Source: DASXAQ01 sp036406615
GTDB taxonomy: Bacteria; Actinomycetota; UBA4738
Assembly (NCBI GenBank): GCA_036406615.1
Contig: DASXAQ010000001.1
Coordinates: 27,245-91,244, forward strand
DNA length: 64,000 bases
Direction: 5' to 3'
Shown here: positions 49,629 to 58,360 of the stretch, piece by piece
How positions within the stretch are numbered: position 1 is the first letter of the stretch
Layout: each line of letters begins with the position of its first letter
Position numbers and translations under genes: made by a program
Notes under the pieces: generated by a model
Told to the model about the DNA's origin: nothing
Databases searched by the model: none
Seen by the model: the letters and a program-made list of their open reading frames with translations, nothing else

Positions 49629-50609
49629 TCAGACCTCGACCGTCGTCCCCGCCCCGAGCTCGCGAGCCCGAGCCAGCACCAGCGCGGCGGCGGCCGCATC
49701 CTGCACGGCGACGCCGACCGACCGGTAGTAGGTGAGCTGCGTGGCCGAGGTTCGTCCCTCCCGCGTCCCGCCGAGCACCTCCCCGATCTCCGTCACGTCC
49801 TGCGCCCGCAGCCGCCCGTCGGCCACGCACTCGGCGAGCTCGGGCGCGCCCGCCGGATACGGCGCGAACGCGGACGCGCGGGATTCGACGACGACCAGCG
49901 CGTCGGCAACCGTCGCGGTGTCGACCTCGTACCCGCGCGGGTGCAGGCCGACCGAGGACACGTGAGCCCCCGGCGCGAGCCACTCGCGGCGAACGACCGG
50001 GTCGGGCGAATGGGTGGCCGCGCACGCGACGTCGGCGTGGGCGAGCGCTTCGGCGTAGCCCGCCGCGGGCGCCGCCGGCAACCCCGCGTCCGCGAGCTCG
50101 GCGGCCAGCGCCTCCGCCTTCGCCGGGTCGCGTCCCGCGACCCGGATGTCCGTGAACCCGCGCATGCGCGCGACCGCGCGCGCGTGCGCTCGAGCCTGGA
50201 CGCCGGTCCCCAGGATCGCCAGCGTTCGGGCGTCCTCGCGCGCCAGCACCCGGGTCGCCAGCGCCGACCCGGCCGCGGTCCTGGCCGCCGTGATGTACGT
50301 CGCGTCCAGCAGCGCCGCCGGCTCGCCCGTCGCGGCATCGAACGCGACCAGCACCGCCTGGTGCGTCGGCAGCGCCGATCCGGCGTTGCCCGGGAACACG
50401 CTGACGAGCTTCGTCGTGAGCGCGTGTGCGCGGGGCAGGTACGCGGGCATCACCCCGAGCACCGCGTCCGCCTCGGCCACCATGGCGGCGGCTCGCGGCG
50501 GCATCGACGCTTGCCCGGCCGACAGCTCGGTCATCGCGGACGACAGCGCCGCGACCAGCGCGTCGAGATCCAGCAGCGATTCGACGTCTCGTCGGGAGAG
50601 CACGAGCAT
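49629..50609 (-). CDS. ornithine cyclodeaminase / mu-crystallin family protein
   Basis: This 326-residue NAD(P)-binding protein has the substrate lysine in LTTKLVSVFPGN, the ATYITAARTAAGSALAT block and the nucleotide site LAILGTGVQARAHARA (GxGxxA). The GAHVSSVGLHPRGYEVD segment is also typical. Family members are ornithine cyclodeaminases, ketimine reductases or alanine dehydrogenases, and the specific reaction cannot be fixed. It is divergent from lutA across 50 bases; a link with lactate/amino-acid oxidation is possible but unproven. Confidence 0.87.
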   Translation of the reverse strand: MLVLSRRDVESLLDLDALVAALSSAMTELSAGQASMPPRAAAMVAEADAVLGVMPAYLPRAHALTTKLVSVFPGNAGSALPTHQAVLVAFDAATGEPAALLDATYITAARTAAGSALATRVLAREDARTLAILGTGVQARAHARAVARMRGFTDIRVAGRDPAKAEALAAELADAGLPAAPAAGYAEALAHADVACAATHSPDPVVRREWLAPGAHVSSVGLHPRGYEVDTATVADALVVVESRASAFAPYPAGAPELAECVADGRLRAQDVTEIGEVLGGTREGRTSATQLTYYRSVGVAVQDAAAAALVLARARELGAGTTVEV

Positions 50610-50659
50610 CCGGCCATCATGCCTCAGCGCGCACGCCGCCGTAGTAGCCTCGGGGCTCG

Positions 50660-51436
50660 ATGCCGCCGGCCCGCGTCAGCCTGTTCGTCACCTGTCTCGT
50701 CGACCTGTTGTATCCGGAGGTCGGCGAGGCGACGGTCGCCCTGCTGCGGGATCTCGGTGTCGAGGTGGACTTCCCCGAATCGCAGACGTGCTGCGGCCAG
50801 CCGGCGTTCAACTCGGGCTTCGACGCCGACGCGCGCCGGGTCGCCCGGACGCTCCTGGGCGCGTTCGACGACGCCGAGGCGGTCGTGGCGCCGTCGGGCT
50901 CGTGCGCCGGCATGGTCCGGTCGTTCTACCCGCACCTGTTCCACGGGACGAAGGACGAAGCCCGCGCGAACGCGCTGGCGGGCAAGATCTACGAGCTGAC
51001 CGAGTTCGTCGTCGACGTGCTGGGGGCGTCGTCCGTCGAGGGCCGGTGGGACGGCCGGGTCACCTATCACGACGCCTGCCACGGCCTGCGGGAGATCGGG
51101 CTGACGGGCCAGGGGCGGCAGCTCCTGTCGCGGGTCGAGGGGCTCGAGCTGGTGGAGATGGCGCGGCCGGACGCGTGCTGCGGGTTCGGCGGCACGTTCT
51201 CGCTTCGCCTGCCCGACGTGGCCACGGCCATGGCGGACGACAAGGTCGCGCAGGCCGAGGCGACCGAGGCCGACGCGATGGTCGCCGGCGACGCCGGCTG
51301 TCTGATGCACCTGGCCGGCCGCATGTCGCGGCGCGGCGCGGGGATGCGCCCGGTCCACGTCGCGACGTTGCTGGCGGAAGCGCGCGGGCTGCGAGAGCGG
51401 CCTGGCGCTCCGGCCGCCGGAGTCCCCGGGCGGTGA
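50660..51436 (+). CDS. lutA: lactate utilization protein A (Fe-S oxidoreductase subunit)
   Basis: This 258-residue protein has two CCG domains of the LutA/LldE/GlpC type: FPESQTCCGQPAFNSG in the first and MARPDACCGFGGTFSLR in the second. Each provides Cys ligands for Fe-S or heterodisulfide-like chemistry. With LutB and LutC it oxidises L-lactate to pyruvate. ATG 50660 lies 9 bases after TAGCCT (50645-50650) without a Shine-Dalgarno, a leaderless start. Its stop overlaps the lutB GTG. Confidence 0.92.
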   Translation: MPPARVSLFVTCLVDLLYPEVGEATVALLRDLGVEVDFPESQTCCGQPAFNSGFDADARRVARTLLGAFDDAEAVVAPSGSCAGMVRSFYPHLFHGTKDEARANALAGKIYELTEFVVDVLGASSVEGRWDGRVTYHDACHGLREIGLTGQGRQLLSRVEGLELVEMARPDACCGFGGTFSLRLPDVATAMADDKVAQAEATEADAMVAGDAGCLMHLAGRMSRRGAGMRPVHVATLLAEARGLRERPGAPAAGVPGR

Positions 51437-52860
51437 CGCCCGAGGCGAGCCCGTCGACCCGGTTCAAGGACCGGGCCGCGTCGCAGCTCGTCAACCGGCG
51501 CCTGCCGATCGTGATCGGCAACGCCACCGACCTTCGCGAGCGCCGGCGGCGCGAGGCGTTCGCCCCGCTCGACGGCGACGGCCTGCGGGACGCGGCGGAG
51601 GCCGTCCGGGCGCACACGCTGGCGAACCTCGACACCTATCTCGAACGCTTCGCGGACCGGGCGCAGGCGCGCGGCACGAAGGTGTTCTTCGCCGCCGACG
51701 GCGCCGAGGCCCTCGACTACGTTCGTGGAGTGGTCCGCCAGGCGGGGGCGCGCGTGGTGGCCAAGGGCAAGTCGATGGCGTCCGAGGAGATCGGCCTCGG
51801 CCACGCGCTGGAGGCCGACGGCCTGGAGGTGGTCGAGACCGACCTCGGCGAGTACATCGTGCAGATCGCCGGCGAGGCGCCGTCACACATCACCGCGCCC
51901 GCCGTGCATCACGACCGAGCGGAGATCGCGGAGCTGTTCTCCCGCACGCACGGCGTGGAGCTGCCGCCCGACCCGGAGGCGCTCACCGCGTTCGCGCGCG
52001 GCGTGCTGCGCGAGACGTTCCTGACGGCCGACGTGGGCATCTCCGGGGTGAACTTCGCGATCGCGGAGACGGGCTCGTTCGTCATGGTCACGAACGAGGG
52101 CAACGGCCGGATGGTCACGTCGCTGCCGCGCGTGCACATCGCGCTGATGGGCATGGAGCGCATCGTGCCGACCCATCGCGAGCTGGGTCTGCTCCTGCCG
52201 ATGCTCGTCGCCAGCGCCGGCGGCCGGCCGGTGACGACCTACTTCTCGTTCGTGAACGGGCCCCGGCGCGACGACGAACCCGACGGCCCCGACGAGGTCC
52301 ACATCGTCGTGCTGGACAACGGGCGCTCCGGGATCCTGGCCGGAGAGTTCCGCTCGATCCTTCACTGCATCCGCTGCGGAGCCTGTCAGAACGTGTGCCC
52401 GGTCTACCGTCAGGTGGGAGGACACGGCTACGGCTCGGTCTACGCCGGTCCGATCGGGGCGGTCCTGACGCCGTTGCTCTCGGGCATGGACCGGGCCGGG
52501 GACCTGGCCCACGCCTCGAGTCTCTGCGGAGCCTGCGTGGAGGTCTGCCCGGTCAAGATCCCGCTGGTGGAGCACCTGATCGGGCTCCGCCGGCTGGCCG
52601 CCAAGCACGCCGGAGCCGGCGAGCGGGCGAGCTTCTTCGGCTGGGCACGGGCGTGGGGATCGGCCCGCCGGTACCGGTTCGTCGGTTGGGCGGGGCGCCT
52701 CGGACAGCGCCTGGTGACCCGGCGCGGGCGGATCCGCCGGGCGCCGTTCCCGTTCTCCCGCTGGACCGCCGACCGCGACCTGCCGCCGCTGGCGCGAAGG
52801 GGCTTTCGGGCCAGGTGGAAAGCCGGCGCGAACGGATCGGAGCGACCGGATGGAACGTGA
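51433..52860 (+). CDS. lutB: lactate utilization protein B (Fe-S protein)
   Basis: This 475-residue iron-sulfur subunit has an N-terminal LUD domain (about 60-295, with KGKSMASEEIGL and SGVNFAIAETGS) and a C-terminal ferredoxin-like part with two clusters: CIRCGACQNVCPVY (about 311-324) and CGACVEVCPVKIP (about 363-375). The length and order match LutB/YkgF. GTG 51433 overlaps the lutA stop, and its own end overlaps lutC by 11 bases. It acts in the cytoplasm or at the membrane in L-lactate oxidation. Confidence 0.93.
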   Translation: MTPEASPSTRFKDRAASQLVNRRLPIVIGNATDLRERRRREAFAPLDGDGLRDAAEAVRAHTLANLDTYLERFADRAQARGTKVFFAADGAEALDYVRGVVRQAGARVVAKGKSMASEEIGLGHALEADGLEVVETDLGEYIVQIAGEAPSHITAPAVHHDRAEIAELFSRTHGVELPPDPEALTAFARGVLRETFLTADVGISGVNFAIAETGSFVMVTNEGNGRMVTSLPRVHIALMGMERIVPTHRELGLLLPMLVASAGGRPVTTYFSFVNGPRRDDEPDGPDEVHIVVLDNGRSGILAGEFRSILHCIRCGACQNVCPVYRQVGGHGYGSVYAGPIGAVLTPLLSGMDRAGDLAHASSLCGACVEVCPVKIPLVEHLIGLRRLAAKHAGAGERASFFGWARAWGSARRYRFVGWAGRLGQRLVTRRGRIRRAPFPFSRWTADRDLPPLARRGFRARWKAGANGSERPDGT

Positions 52861-53518
52861 GGCGTTCCTCGGCCGGGTGAGGCAGTCCCTCGGCGATGCC
52901 CCCGCCGCCGACCTGCCGGCGTCGTTCCCCGCCACGCCGGCTTCGGGAACCGACGCGACGGCCGAGCGGTTCCTTGCCGAACTCGGCAAGGCCGGCGCGT
53001 CCGGGTCGGTCGTGGCCCGCTACGAGCTGGCCGACGCGGTCGCGGACGCGGCCCGGGCGCTGACGTCCGGGGCCGGCGACGGCGACACCCTCACCGCCGT
53101 CGTCGCGCCCGACACCGACGAGTTCGCCGCCGAGATCGAGATCGGGCTTCGGGTGGCCGGCGTCGACGTCGATCGGCCGGATGCCCCGGGCTGGCGCGAG
53201 GCCTCGTCCCGCGCCGCCCTCGGGGTCACGTCGGCCGAGCTCGGCGTGGCCTCGACCGGTTCGGTGCTGATCGTCCCGGGCGCCGCGTCCCCGCGCGTCG
53301 CCAGCCTGTTGCCCACCGCCCACCTGGTGGTGATGCCGGCCGGTCGCCTGGTCGCCGGCCTGGAGGACGCGATGCCCACGGTCGCCGGCACGGCGGACGT
53401 GTCGTCGGCGCCGGTGCTGGTGACGGGCCCCTCCAGGACCTCGGACATCGAGATGATCACGGTCCTCGGGGTGCACGGCCCGAAGGCGCTGCACGTGCTG
53501 CTCGTCGGGGAGTGGTGA
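52850..53518 (+). CDS. lutC: lactate utilization protein C (LUD domain)
   Basis: This 222-residue LUD-domain protein (LutC/YkgG) is the third subunit of the lactate oxidation complex. The C-terminal part has LGVTSAELGVASTGSVLIVPG and GPSRTSDIEMITVLGVHGPK, which are family signatures. The N-terminal 90 residues are more variable. The ATG lies within the end of lutB. No lactate permease or lutR regulator gene is adjacent, so regulation of this operon is not visible. Confidence 0.92.
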   Translation: MEREAFLGRVRQSLGDAPAADLPASFPATPASGTDATAERFLAELGKAGASGSVVARYELADAVADAARALTSGAGDGDTLTAVVAPDTDEFAAEIEIGLRVAGVDVDRPDAPGWREASSRAALGVTSAELGVASTGSVLIVPGAASPRVASLLPTAHLVVMPAGRLVAGLEDAMPTVAGTADVSSAPVLVTGPSRTSDIEMITVLGVHGPKALHVLLVGEW

Positions 53519-53556
53519 CGCGGGCCGGAGCGACCCGGAACCCGCGGGCCCGCGGG

Positions 53557-53937
53557 CTAGGGCTTGCCGGCGATCGACTGCGAGAGGTCGCGCATCGACA
53601 CGACGCCGATGACTTGGTCCCCCTCCATGACCGGCAGGTGGCGGAACGAGCCCTCGAGCATCCGGTCGAGCGCCTCGCCGACGGTCGCCTCCGCATCGAT
53701 GGTGGCGGGGTTGAACGTCATCCACTCGCGCACCGTCATGGTCCGCCCGCGGTCGGCGCCCACGGTCATGGACTTCAGGATGTCGCGTTCGGTGAAGATG
53801 CCGAGCAGCCGACCCTCTTCGATCACGAGCGCCGATCCGACCTTCTGCGCCCACATGAAGGCGGCGGCGTCCGAGACGGTGGCGGCGCGCTCGACCGTCA
53901 CCAGGTCCTTGCTCATGACCTCGCGAACCGTCGGCAT
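53557..53937 (-). CDS. two-CBS-domain protein
   Basis: This 126-residue protein consists of a CBS pair: VREVMSKDLVTVERAATVSDAAAFM with LVIEEGRLLGIFTERDIL, then VREWMTFNPATIDAEATVGEALDRM with LPVMEGDQVIGVVSMRDL. Such pairs bind adenosyl nucleotides and sense energy state. No effector domain is fused, so it may act on a partner. It is convergent with lutC. Confidence 0.9.
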   Translation of the reverse strand: MPTVREVMSKDLVTVERAATVSDAAAFMWAQKVGSALVIEEGRLLGIFTERDILKSMTVGADRGRTMTVREWMTFNPATIDAEATVGEALDRMLEGSFRHLPVMEGDQVIGVVSMRDLSQSIAGKP

Positions 53938-54047
53938 GACCCGTCCTTCCGGGCTGACGTGCCCAGAGCCTACGCCGACCGCGGCACCGGCACCAGCCCC
54001 CGAACGGTGGAGCGCGCCGGCGCGTCGGCCCGCGTCGAACGGTCCGG

Positions 54048-54467
54048 TCAGGCCGGTTCGGCGGGCACGACCCAGAACGGCACCTGCGCCAGCCGCACGT
54101 CCGCGTGGTGCACTTCGAACAGATACGTGCCGAAGTCCGGAACGGGGAACCCGTACAGACGAAAGGCGAGGACGTTCGCCGTCGTGCGCGTGGGGTCGAT
54201 GGGATGGCGTTCGAACCGCCCCTCCACCTCCTGGCGAAACTCCAGCGGACGCCCGTCGGCGTCAACCACGGTGCACACCAGCGTGAACGGCTCGCCGATC
54301 TCCTCGGGCTCCCCGACCACGCGGACGACGAACGAGACGCCGCCCAGGCGAAGCGGCCGTGGGAAGTCGCGCGGGAAGAAGTAGATGTCCGCGCCGCCAC
54401 GGGTGACGTAGAACATGCCGGCCTGCGAGTCGGCGGCCTCGGCGACGAACGCGTAGTCGGCCCTCAT
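54048..54467 (-). CDS. DUF6941-like hypothetical protein
   Basis: This 139-residue all-beta protein begins MRADYAFVAEAADSQAGMF and runs through SFVVRVVGEPEEIGEPFTL, VVDADGRPLEFRQEVEG and YGFPVPDFGTYLFEV to a C-terminal strand VPFWVVP. The order (opening statement strand, carrier-like V-D-DGRP, late proline-rich G-x-Y-x-F-x-V) recalls DUF6941, a small cytoplasmic family of unknown function in actinobacteria. The assignment is from pattern memory only. Confidence 0.55.
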   Translation of the reverse strand: MRADYAFVAEAADSQAGMFYVTRGGADIYFFPRDFPRPLRLGGVSFVVRVVGEPEEIGEPFTLVCTVVDADGRPLEFRQEVEGRFERHPIDPTRTTANVLAFRLYGFPVPDFGTYLFEVHHADVRLAQVPFWVVPAEPA

Positions 54468-54515
54468 CGCGGCATCTTGGCGCAGTGGGGTTGGATGAAG
54501 CGAACCGGGGGCGCC

Positions 54516-55613
54516 TCAGCCGCCGATCATCGACATCGAACGGTCCGGACGTTCGAAGTCCGGATGGTTGATCCGGTGTCCGGACCACTTGCCCCACACG
54601 GCGGCGCGGATCATCCCGGCGAGGTCCTCGTCGGTCGCGCCATCGCGCAGCGGCCCGCGCAGGTCGGTCTCGCCGAGCGCGAACAGGCAGACGCGCAGCT
54701 CGCCCTCCGCAGTCAGGCGAAGCCGGTTGCACGAGTCGCAGAACGGCTCGGTGACCGAGGCGATGACGCCGATGCCGCCGGGCGCGCCGTCGGCGAACCG
54801 GTAGCCGGCGGCGGGCTCCCCCGCCTGCCCGTCGGCAACCAGCGGGTACACCCGGTCGATCGCGTCGACGATCGTCGCCGACGGGACCACCTTCGCGCGC
54901 TCCCACGACTGCTCGGCGTCGAGCGGCATGTACTCGATGAATCGGACCACGTGGCCGCTCGAGCGCGCGAACGTGGCGAAGTCCACGACCTCGTCCTCGT
55001 TCGTCCCGGCGATCACCACGCAGTTGATCTTGATCGGCGTGAGCCCGGCCTCGTCGGCGGCGCGGATGCCGGCCATGACGGCGTCGAACGCGTCGCGGCG
55101 CGTCATCTCGGCGAAGCGGTGGCGCTGCAGCGAATCGGCCGACACCGTGACACGGTCGAGGCCGGCGCGCGCCAGGGGCTGGGCCAAGCGGTCCAGGAGG
55201 TAGCCGTTCGTGGTCATCGACATCTCGAGATCCGGGCAGGCCTGGCGCAGCATCCCGACCAGCACCGGGAGGTCCGCGCGCACCGTGGGCTCCCCGCCGG
55301 TGATCTTGATCGAGCGAACGCCGAGCGAGGTGAAGACGCCCACCACGCGCGTGAGCTCCTCGAACGTCAGCAGCTGCGCCTTCGGGAGCCACTCCAGCCC
55401 GTCGGCGGGCATGCAGTACGTGCACCGGAAGTTGCACCGGTCCGTGACCGAGACCCGCAGGTCGTCGGCGACGCGGCCGAACGAGTCGACCAGCGGCCCG
55501 TCGGCGGGCGGCGTCCCGTTCGGAACGAACGGCGCCGGCCCGTTCGCTCGGCCCCCGAGCTGGATGGGAATCGGCCCGTTTCCGGTGGTCACGAGGCTCC
55601 TCTCAACGTTCAT
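54516..55613 (-). CDS. moaA: GTP 3',8-cyclase MoaA
   Basis: This 365-residue radical-SAM enzyme catalyses the first step of molybdenum cofactor synthesis, GTP to 3',8-cyclo-H2GTP. The SAM cluster cysteines are C60, C64 and C67 (CNFRCTYC). The C-terminal substrate cluster lies in PFCDSCNRLRLT and LRVCLFA, and the chain ends with the obligatory Gly-Gly. About 40 residues precede the usual start, so an internal start is possible. It is divergent from the MogA-XdhC fusion gene over 59 bases, consistent with a Moco gene pair. Confidence 0.93.
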   Translation of the reverse strand: MNVERSLVTTGNGPIPIQLGGRANGPAPFVPNGTPPADGPLVDSFGRVADDLRVSVTDRCNFRCTYCMPADGLEWLPKAQLLTFEELTRVVGVFTSLGVRSIKITGGEPTVRADLPVLVGMLRQACPDLEMSMTTNGYLLDRLAQPLARAGLDRVTVSADSLQRHRFAEMTRRDAFDAVMAGIRAADEAGLTPIKINCVVIAGTNEDEVVDFATFARSSGHVVRFIEYMPLDAEQSWERAKVVPSATIVDAIDRVYPLVADGQAGEPAAGYRFADGAPGGIGVIASVTEPFCDSCNRLRLTAEGELRVCLFALGETDLRGPLRDGATDEDLAGMIRAAVWGKWSGHRINHPDFERPDRSMSMIGG

Positions 55614-55672
55614 CCAGCATATGCGCTTCGTCCGTGAAGGTCACCGGGCGAGTCGGATTACTATCGAGCCCC

Positions 55673-56968
55673 ATGTCGGCATCGGGTGAGCGCGCGTATC
55701 CGGCCGCCGTCGTGACCGTCAGCGACGGCGTCTCCCGCGGCGTGCGCGACGACGCGTCGGGACGCGCCGTCGCCGCGCTGCTCGAGGAGGCCGGGTTCGA
55801 GGTCCTGCGGCGCGAGGTCGTCGCCGACGAGCGACCGGCCATCGAGGCCCTGCTGTCCGCGCTGGCGGGCGAGCACGTGGCGCTGGTCGCCACGACCGGC
55901 GGCACCGGGCTTGGCCCGCGCGACGTCACGCCCGAGGCGACCCGTGCGGTGATCGAGCGCGAAGCTCCGGGCCTTGCCGAGGAGATGCGGGCGGCGGGGC
56001 GCGCCAGCACGCCCATGGCCGCGCTGTCGCGGGGCGTGGCCGGCAGCCGCGGCCGAACGCTGATCCTGAACCTGCCGGGCAGCGCTCGCGGCGCCACCGA
56101 GAGCCTGCAGGCGGTGCTGCCGGTCCTGTCGCACGCACTGGACCTGCTCGCCGGCGACACGGCGCACGGACCGGGCGAGGGTGGAACGGCACCCGGCGTG
56201 CCGGAGCCGCCGGCTGCGGGCGCCGACCCCGTCGACGTCGAACACTTGCGACGCCGCGCGGCCGGCATGCCGGTGGTGCTGGCAACGGCAGTCGGCGCGC
56301 ACGGGGCGCCGCCGTGCCGCGTCGGACAGAAGATGCTGCTCGGGCCCGACGGGCCGCTGGCCGGCACGCTCGGGTGTGCGGAGTTCGACGCCGCGGCTCT
56401 GGTCGCGGCGAAGCAGGCGTTGGCCGCCGGCGAACCTTCGACGGTGACCTTCGATCACGATCTCGGCGCGATCGACGTGTTCGTCGAACCCACCGCCGGG
56501 AGCCCCATGCTGATCCTGGTGTCGGCGACGCCGGTGTCCGCCGCGCTGGCGCGCTGGGGTCGCGAGGTCGGGTTCGACCCGATCGTCGTGGAGCCCCGGA
56601 CGGAACGGCTGGCGGGCTTCGGCGCCCCTGCGGCGCGGGTCGAAACCGCGCTGCCCGACCTCCCGTCCGGCGCCGAGGTCTACGCGATCCACACCGACCA
56701 CGACGCGCCCGGCGTCGCGGACTCGGTGGCCGCGCTGCTGCGCGCGGGCGCCGCGTTCGTCGGCGTGATGGGCAGCGCCCGCCACGTCGGCCCGCACGTC
56801 GAGCAGCTGCGTGCGATGGGATTCGGCGACGACGACCTGGCTCGCGTCCGGACGCCGGTCGGCCTTGACATCGGAGCGCGGTCCGCGGAGGAGATCGCGC
56901 TGTCGATGCTCGCCGGCGTCGTCGCGGCCCGGCGCGGCCGCGACGGCGGATGGCTCGATCGCCGATGA
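55673..56968 (+). CDS. fusion of MogA-like molybdopterin adenylyltransferase and XdhC
   Basis: This 431-residue protein joins two molybdenum-cofactor proteins. Residues about 8-160 form a MogA/MoaB domain: VVTVSDGVSRGVRDD, LVATTGGTGLGPRDVTPEA and LILNLPGSARGATE. Residues about 195-430 are XdhC, which binds Moco and inserts sulfido-Moco into xanthine dehydrogenase-type enzymes: VGQKMLLGPDG, GTLGCAEFDAA, IDVFVEP and VGLDIGARSAEEIALSMLA. ATG 55673 lies 8 bases after TACTAT (55659-55664), a leaderless start. The stop overlaps the next ATG (ATGA). No Mo-hydroxylase gene is in the window. Confidence 0.9.
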   Translation: MSASGERAYPAAVVTVSDGVSRGVRDDASGRAVAALLEEAGFEVLRREVVADERPAIEALLSALAGEHVALVATTGGTGLGPRDVTPEATRAVIEREAPGLAEEMRAAGRASTPMAALSRGVAGSRGRTLILNLPGSARGATESLQAVLPVLSHALDLLAGDTAHGPGEGGTAPGVPEPPAAGADPVDVEHLRRRAAGMPVVLATAVGAHGAPPCRVGQKMLLGPDGPLAGTLGCAEFDAAALVAAKQALAAGEPSTVTFDHDLGAIDVFVEPTAGSPMLILVSATPVSAALARWGREVGFDPIVVEPRTERLAGFGAPAARVETALPDLPSGAEVYAIHTDHDAPGVADSVAALLRAGAAFVGVMGSARHVGPHVEQLRAMGFGDDDLARVRTPVGLDIGARSAEEIALSMLAGVVAARRGRDGGWLDRR

Positions 56969-57765
56969 ACGAGGGCGCGTTCTTCGATCTGGACAAGACG
57001 CTGCTGCCGGGATCCAGCCTGTTCCCGCTGGCTCGCGAGCTCTACCGCCGGCGCATCTTCACGATGCGCGACATCCTCCGCCTCGGAGTTGACCAGCTGA
57101 CGTTTCGCATCGCCGGCAGCGAGGGCGAGGGCCGGGTGAACCGCGCGCGCGACGCGTCGCTGCAGGCGGTGACCGACCGACCGCGGTCCGAGATCGTGGA
57201 GCTCGGGCGCTCGGTCGCGCGCGAGGAGCTCCTGCCGCGGCTGTACCCGCAGGCGGTCGAGCTGCTGTCGCGCCACAAGCGGGCGGGGCGCGAGGTGTAC
57301 ATCTGTTCGTCCTCGCCCGAGGACTACCTGGTGCTGCTCGCGCGCGAGCTGGACATCGACGGCGTCGTCGGCAGCCGCGCGGAGGTGGTGGACGGCCGCT
57401 ACACCGGGCGCCTGGACGGGCTGCTGTGCCACGACGTCGAGAAGGCGCGCCGGGTGAGCGAGCTGGCCGCCGCGCGGGACATCGATCTTTCTCGGTCCTT
57501 CGCGTACACCGACAGCATCGAGGACCTGGCGATGCTCGAGCTGGTCGGGAACCCGGTCGCGATGAACCCCGATCGAAGCCTGGTCGCCGAGGCGCGGCGG
57601 CGCGGCTGGCAGGTGCTGGACTACCGGACGGCCCGCCGCCGAACGCTGGTGGGATCAGCGGCCGGCGCGACGGCAGCGGCGGTCGCGGCGGCGGGCTACG
57701 CGGCCGGGTACGCGGTGGGGCGGTCCCGGGGGATGCAGGCCGCGGGTTCTCGCGGCGCGAAGTGA
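56965..57765 (+). CDS. HAD-IB family phosphatase
   Basis: This 266-residue HAD phosphatase has the nucleophile motif FFDLDKTLLPGSS (D8, D10), motif II in YICSSSPEDY, motif III Lys in DVEKARRV and motif IV in AYTDSIEDLAML. This is the SerB/IB subgroup, acting on phosphoserine or a lipid phosphate. The C-terminus has a Gly/Ala-rich hydrophobic segment (about 230-255) and a basic tail, suggesting membrane attachment. The ATG overlaps the stop of the MogA-XdhC gene, but no functional link is evident. Confidence 0.86.
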   Translation: MNEGAFFDLDKTLLPGSSLFPLARELYRRRIFTMRDILRLGVDQLTFRIAGSEGEGRVNRARDASLQAVTDRPRSEIVELGRSVAREELLPRLYPQAVELLSRHKRAGREVYICSSSPEDYLVLLARELDIDGVVGSRAEVVDGRYTGRLDGLLCHDVEKARRVSELAAARDIDLSRSFAYTDSIEDLAMLELVGNPVAMNPDRSLVAEARRRGWQVLDYRTARRRTLVGSAAGATAAAVAAAGYAAGYAVGRSRGMQAAGSRGAK

Positions 57766-57808
57766 TCTGGATGGTGCCGGCCGAGCGTGTCCGCCTGGGG
57801 CGGCGGGC

Positions 57809-58165
57809 CTAGCGGCGCCGGTAGCGGGGCCGGCCGCCGCGCCGCGGACCCCCGCGCTTGCGCGGCCGGGAGCCAGGCGAGGCCTTCGTCGGGTCGGGCA
57901 GGCCCTGCTGCCCGTCGATCACCGCGGCGATGATCTGTTGCGCGATCGCGTCCGATTCGGGGCCCGCGCCGAGCATCAGCTGGAACAGCACCCGCTGCTC
58001 GAGCTGCTGGATGGTGTCCACGACCGCGCGCCGCTCGTTGCCCTTGGCCGACCAGGTGGAGGCGATGCGGCCGGACGGCAGCATGTCCACGCGCAGCGAG
58101 GCGTCGCCGATCCGGCCTTGCCAGACGGTTTTGCCTTGCTGTGGTTCCTCCAGGCGTGCACCCAC
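57809..58165 (-). CDS. 118-residue hypothetical protein with basic tail
   Basis: This soluble protein begins with a short beta region (KTVWQGRIGDASLRVDMLPSG), continues with a helical part (DTIQQLEQRVLFQLMLGAG, IAQQIIAAVIDGQQG) and ends in an Arg/Gly/Pro-rich tail of about 20 residues (RKRGGPRRGGRPRYRRR), which may bind nucleic acid. GTG 58165 has GAAGGAAGG upstream; upstream in-frame codons have no ribosome site. The family is not recognised. It is divergent from the TrpB2 gene. Confidence 0.6.
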   Translation of the reverse strand: MGARLEEPQQGKTVWQGRIGDASLRVDMLPSGRIASTWSAKGNERRAVVDTIQQLEQRVLFQLMLGAGPESDAIAQQIIAAVIDGQQGLPDPTKASPGSRPRKRGGPRRGGRPRYRRR

Positions 58166-58360
58166 GCGGGTTCCTTCCTTCGAGCGGTGGATCGAGACGG
58201 GTGTGGCCCTTCGTCGGGCCGTTCGCCGGCCCGGCGGCAGCCGCGCCGGCGGCCAGGGTAGCACGAACGTGAATCCAACCCGGGCTTCCGCATTCCCGTC
58301 ACGCAGGGCGTGGCCCTAGAATGGCGCGACCCGACGGTCCGACGTACCGAGGAGGCCACG

